Shown: piece after piece, positions 45,001 through 51,000 of the stretch
Layout of the letters: the number at the start of each line of letters is the position of its first letter
Position numbering within the stretch: position 1 is the first letter of the stretch
Origin: Lutraria lutraria
Taxonomy: Eukaryota > Mollusca > Bivalvia > Venerida > Mactridae
DNA: 64,000 nucleotides
NCBI GenBank assembly: GCA_964023205.1
Contig: OZ026833.1
Location: 30,902,830 to 30,966,829 of the forward strand
Direction of reading: 5' to 3'
Program-made: the position numbers and the translations under genes
The notes under the pieces: generated by a model
What the model was told of the DNA's origin: nothing
Database searches by the model: none
Seen by the model: the letters and a program-made list of their open reading frames with translations, nothing else

Positions 45001-48000
45001 CCTATCGGATAAGCCCTGTACTTGTTCACATACGGATAGAGAGAACAAATATCCACATATTTGATTTCTTGATCGTTGTCTACTTCATGATACAGTCGAA
45101 CGGCATTCGTACGACCTCCGAACAAAGCTTCCCTGGGTTGAATCGGGTCTTGACCATGATAGAATCGTTCCACTCTTGTCTTATAGGCAGGATCCTTTTG
45201 ACAACGCTGATCAAATTCACATTCCCACATGACCACAACAGGCTACCCCTGTTCTTTCAAAGACTCCAGTCGCTTATACGTATCGTGATAGGCCTGTTGC
45301 ATGCTTCTCAAAGTATACGGATTGATGGTACTTCGGTTAGGAAAACAGGTGGGGCACCCATGGTACCAACATCCCATGAATTCATACACGGTGTTGGTCT
45401 CTTGACAATAGCCATCCACGTAATAAGGTCCAATTTTGACTTCGCCTTTGTTATTCAAGGCATGCCGAATATGTATCTCTTCGGTGACAGCCATCATTTG
45501 TAGCCAACGTATGCCTTTCATGGAATACCGGGTTTTATTGGGATACCCGGCATCCGAAATCACGGCTAAACTATGAGGTGGCATGGAATTTTTGCGCCAG
45601 GCTTTGTTACACACTTGAGCTAATGTGGTAGCTTCAGTAAATGGATCTATTTGATCACTGTCCAATAATTGTTGACGAAATTCTCCACATCCGCGTCTTA
45701 AAATGTCCACATCCGATTGACAGTATTTCTCCATTTCCTTTTGGAAATCAAATACGTCACCTTTTCTTTCATTGTACCAGGTTAAAAACTCTTCACGTCG
45801 CTCTGGTTTCATACTATCCGGTTTGTAAAAGTGTAGCGGCAAATAAGGTCCCACATAATCTTGATACGCCAAGGTGTTTGCATAGAATGGAAACCATCCT
45901 TTGGCTAACTCTGTCAGTCCAAATGTATTGGGAAAATAGGAGAGAGGCATACTCAGGAAACTGAGGGAGTCAATCATGCGTATTCCATGCACTCTCAATT
46001 GAATGATTTTACTACCATTCATAATCAACTGGGGTTTCGCCGTCCCCTGAGTAACCACATATCTAAGAATAAACTGAGCGTCATAGCCTTGAGCATTGTG
46101 GGCTATCACTGTCGATCCTCGATGGGTAGGGAGGAATAGCCAAGTACAGAATTGTTGTAACGTATTTTCACCACGGAATGTCATTTGTCTGGCTTCATTC
46201 ACCTCTTCACAATACTCACATGGAGTTTTCACTGACTTACACATACAGTCACCACAAGCACGTTGAGCCACACAAAAATTAGGGATATGTTCTCCAGAAT
46301 CAAAACGACATTCAAAATCAAAAAAGATGAATGGTACTTCTGGTTGTTTTCTATCGGGTGGTTCATACGTTGGAATGTAACAGTCATGATCTGGTCCTAC
46401 TATGGCTTTACAACACCTGCATTTCTTTGTCCCTGGGCAAACATGATTCCGTTTCGTTCCAAGCACCTTTTGCCCACATTTCTTACAATTCCATACGGAT
46501 TCACAAATGGTTTTACGTTGTTTTCCCGTTTTTGTTTTATGATTGTCAAAACATGCCTGACTCTGGAATAGGCGACGGCAATCCGGACATCTTATAGATT
46601 GTCCTGCTGGGCACAGGGTGTGAACATAACACTGACAAATATGGCTACACTGGTGTCCTTCATGGTGATCATAACTGATATCGCACCATTCACAATAATG
46701 ACCCCGTCCGAGAAATCCGGTAATGGATACGATACAGTCATAATGATTATCATGGTGAAAGATATGAATCACACGACTTTTTTCAGTCATAGCAGGTGGT
46801 TTGAATAACAATTCACTTCCATAATGTTGTGGATGGATTTTAATCACATAGCCTGGATAGAGATAGTCCTGTAGTTTTTGGTATTCTTCTATACCGCACG
46901 ACTGATCCGATGAAATACCCACTTGCTTTAATAATACTTCAGCTTCGTATTTTTGAAGATTTTTCTTAGAGCGACGTATATAACCCCATCGTTTTTTCCA
47001 TTCCAGGGTTTGATTTTCATGTACATTACACCGTCCTACCACAATCGATCTAGCTAAACACATAGAGTCTTTACTATTGTCAATACACACAACACTTGTC
47101 TTTGACTTCCGCATACTGAATAAGTTTGATGCTTTAAACGTTTTCTTTCCGGATCCCTGTGGCATAGCAATATGCGTAATTTCCATCTGTGCCGCCCCAT
47201 CATGAATTTTAAATTGACGGTTACTTTGTGCCACACGTTCAATTTCATCCAATAATGTATCTCCACTAATACGAGATGCCCTATTAAACGGAACATGTAT
47301 CCCAAAGTCCAAATCAGGATGTAGAATAGATACTCGAACTCGATCATTCGATCTCACTTCACATCTCTTGTAGAGTTGGTCCATCATATCATTAAACAAC
47401 CTGTTTGTAAATTCAAACGATTGATTATACGGTTGAAATGTCACATCATATACTCTAGATTGAGTCTTAAATTTCCTTGACTTTCTTTCCATGCGTGACT
47501 GTATGTCATAATAGTCGCGCACAGGCTCAACCTTACTTCGTTTAGTTGGAGGTTCATCCTCACCACTAGTACTGTCGGTATCTGACATGATTATGATCTT
47601 AAAACTTCTCCGCCGTTTTTTATAGTTCGGGTTCAAGGTCACAACGCGTGACACTCTATAAAAGACGTACGCTCCGTCCGTTTTTTATCATTTCAACATG
47701 AGCGATCCTAAAATGAACCAAGTTGAAGAGAACCGAGATCAAACTTTGATGTATTCATTAAAGAAGAAAATTAAAGAGCTTAACAACTTAGCGGATCAGC
47801 TCTGTGGACAGAAAAATGTAACATGGGATCATATCAAGTGTTATCGTTGTGGAAAGAAAGGACATTATTCTACAAGCTGTACGGAACCCTTCAACAATGA
47901 ATGCTTTTATTGTCATGAACAAGGACATTTCATCGCAGACTGTCCTAAGAAACAAGGTGAACAGGTCGATCTACAGGACGCAGAACAGAGTAAGAAACAA

Positions 48001-51000
48001 CGTAAATACAAAAAGAATCCAACAAAAACTGTGAGTGACTTTGTGTAATCCAGACAATGTGTTGGACAATGTGTTGGACAATGTGTTGGACAATTGTGTA
48101 TAGACTTAAATTGGAGACTAAGTGAGTTGTATTGTGTTGTACTTTGTTGTACTTTGTTACTCAGAATGTTTTCAAAAATAAAATGATAGACAATGTAATA
48201 TGCTTTTGTCTTTGCTCGAGATATAAAACGAATCTAACACATATGGTGGCCCTAATAAGGGCCGTTGGGTAATTCATTGCATTTCTGCAAGAAATAGGTA
48301 TCGCCAATAGTTGGCTCTCAAATCCTCATCATAAAAGATGGCAAGGTCAGGGTATAAATTACCCATCTTGATATCCATCTTGACAACACTAACATCTTGG
48401 AATTCAGACAAGTCTGGGTACAAATTACCCATCTTGACCATCCAAACATCTTCTTGTAACTCATCAGGTTCATCAGAAGTACTTTTCAAGCAGTTGCCCA
48501 TGTTGAATCATGAAACATAAATGAGCTATGGAACATGAAAAAACACTGACCTAGAACAGACCAATGAAATGCCAGTAAAATAGACCAATGAAATACCGTT
48601 AAAATGGACCAATCAGAGTCCTTGTATCATAGTCAGTGAGTGACCTTGCCTTGATCTAATTTCATTCTGTATCAAGATGTCTCAACGTACAGTCAATATT
48701 ATTAAGAGAAAATATGCTGCCTTAGGGCGGTATATTGAACAGCTGGAGATGCAGCTAGAAGAGCTGCGCTTGGAGGTCAAGACCCTAAGAGAGGGGAAGG
48801 AGTTTGAAGAGGAGGTCGTGGTCAGCTCTGGGGAAGAGGACTGGGGGGATACCCCTCAAGAATCAACCCCAGAGAACTGGGAAGATGAGTTGGTAGAGGT
48901 TCCGTCGGAGCTGTACCAACCCACACCAGACCCGAAGGATGTCCAGAAATGGGACAAGTGGTGTCCCGCTTGTATGGGGAGATGCGGTCAACGCCATTAA
49001 TTCCCATACAAGCACCAACGGTCCTTTTCAGGACCACCAACGGCCCTTTTCAGGGCCCCCATACAATTCAGAAAGAATCACTCTCATATTGTCAATATTA
49101 TCATACTTTACTACTATATTTACATTCCTATCTGATAACACCAAATACAAATATACGGTGTGAGGTAAGTTTTCTATAAACATTTCCTACAAATATAAGT
49201 GATAGTATGATGTGTACAATCATTTTCAACAAATGTATACAGTATTCAAAGTGCTGTGATAGTATATATTAAGTGTACAGTATTCAAATTGCTGTGATAG
49301 TATGATGTACAGTCTGCAAAGTGCTGTGATAGTATATATTAAGTGTACAGTCTGCAAAGTGCTGTGATAGTATATATTAAGTGTACAGTCTGCAAAGTGC
49401 TGTGATAGTATATATTAAGTGTACAGTCTGCAAAGTGCTGTGATAGTATAATGTATACAGTCTGCAAATTGCTGTGATAGTATAATGTGTACAGTCTGCA
49501 AAGTGTTGTGATTGTATTACGTGTGATGTACAAAGTATATCCCACAAATGTATGCAAAGTGCTGTGATTGTATTAAGTATGATATTTCCTACAAAGTGCT
49601 GTGATTGTATGATGTATTTTCTACAAAGTGCTGTGCTTGTATGATGTGTACAAAGTATGTCTACAATATAACCTTGAAGTGTCACAATTGACCTTGACGT
49701 ATCAAACACTTGTTCAAAAAAACTTGAAGTGTCACACTTATTAAAAAAAAAACAAAAAAAACTTGAAGTGTCAAAAATAACCTTGACCTAATAGAACACT
49801 GGCGCGTGCAGGCAAAAAGTATAAATACCCCCGGCGCAGACACTATTTTTTCATTATCTAGCATGGAGTCCTTCAACATGCCATACGATGTATTGAGAGA
49901 AGCACTAGAATCATCTGAGTTGATAGACCCGAATGCGGGTATGCATTACAACCAGCCGAAGTACAACCAGCCAAAGTACGGTCAACTACAGTATAGTCAG
50001 CCACAGTACAGCCAATACAGTCAACCACTGTACAGCCAATACAGTCAACAGTCCATGGTAGATGTACAACCCCCCATGGTAGATGTACAGCCGATACAAC
50101 CCATGGTAGATGTACAACCCACTATGACGAATACACAGCCTATGGTAGATGTACAACCCACTATGACGAATACACAGCCCCCTATGGCGAAAACACAGTC
50201 TAATACAACGGGTGATGCAAAGCCTACAGCGGGATTGTCTGTTCTACAAGGTATCAGGGAAGAAATGGTACAGATGAATCAAGTCATGCAAGAGATGGTC
50301 AGACTCATGAAAAATCAAGAAGTACGGTTTAAGCCACAAGAAATGATTGTACCTGTACAGTTTATGTATGATTCAAAGAAACGAAAACATGAGCATGAGA
50401 AAAAGAAACCGGAGCATGACAAAAAGAAACCGGAGATGACAGAAACGAAGAAACGAAAACATGATCTTGAGAAACAACCTCGGGGCAAGTATGGTAAAGA
50501 AATAAAGAAATGAAGATCCGACTAACAGCTATGAAGAAACCAACGGTCCTTTTCAGGACCACCAACGGCCCTTTTCAGGGCCACCATGTCTTTTCGAAAG
50601 AAAATTCTCTCATTGTCTAAGTCTATACAGTACAAATAACAAAACACACACAGTACCCAGAACATTCCTAAAATTCAATTCATACTATTTTGGGGTACAA
50701 CATTGATTTCCAATTTGTCCCAATTTGTCACAATTTTGAAAACTTCTGGGTACCAATTACGTTGATTTGGTACCCAGGGTAACGCCCATTACTACTACTA
50801 TTATAGTTCCTGGTTACATAGTTTTACATCAGGCAATCATCAAACTATCATTGTACGGCGGCCGGTGACGCCGTACACTCTGGTATGCTTATTTTTAAGT
50901 GGCAATGCAAAATCGCAACTTCTTGCACCGAGCAGATTACTGATTACATTATCGTATAGTTTGTGTTTAATGCCTATGATGAAATAATGTGGCATAGCAT

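Larger units (their letters stand above)
49001..49862 (+). other. Gene-free stretch of the element's right end
   Basis: Holds the stem-loops (49020-49077), the minisatellite (49236-49660) and the promoter (49670-49862). The remaining 49078-49235 is AT-rich sequence in which I see nothing more. Confidence 0.8.
33520..50799. mobile_element. Polinton/Maverick (adintovirus-like) element, 17,280 bp
   Basis: Bounded by near-identical terminal inverted repeats beginning AGTAGTAATGGG and a 6-bp duplication. It carries the diagnostic Polinton set: protein-primed PolB, retroviral-type integrase, Ulp1/adenain-like protease, FtsK/HerA ATPase, double jelly-roll major and penton-like minor capsid proteins. 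Nineteen or so genes are packed with little spacing: 16 leftward from the polymerase to the left end, then a mixed-strand accessory cluster. It is visibly less AT-rich than the host DNA. Only the polymerase frame is broken (TAG at 45243). It sits in an intron of the adhesion GPCR with most of its genes antisense to the host gene. Confidence 0.96.

Noticed and set aside
43797..45236. Separate gene starting at the Met at 45236
   Set aside because: It is in the same frame as the upstream polymerase part, three codons after a TAG, and holds only the palm motifs; it is the second half of one broken gene.
47589..47654. Polymerase start at 47654
   Set aside because: It would use a GTG and would include the TATA box; the ATG at 47588 sits about 30 nt downstream of that box.
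47698..48048. Retroviral gag fragment
   Set aside because: Only the zinc knuckles resemble gag; there is no capsid or protease, and the gene has its own TATA box and terminator within the element.
49339..49709. Minus-strand frames in the minisatellite
   Set aside because: Periodic translation of the 38-bp repeat, with non-repeat ends lacking any family resemblance.
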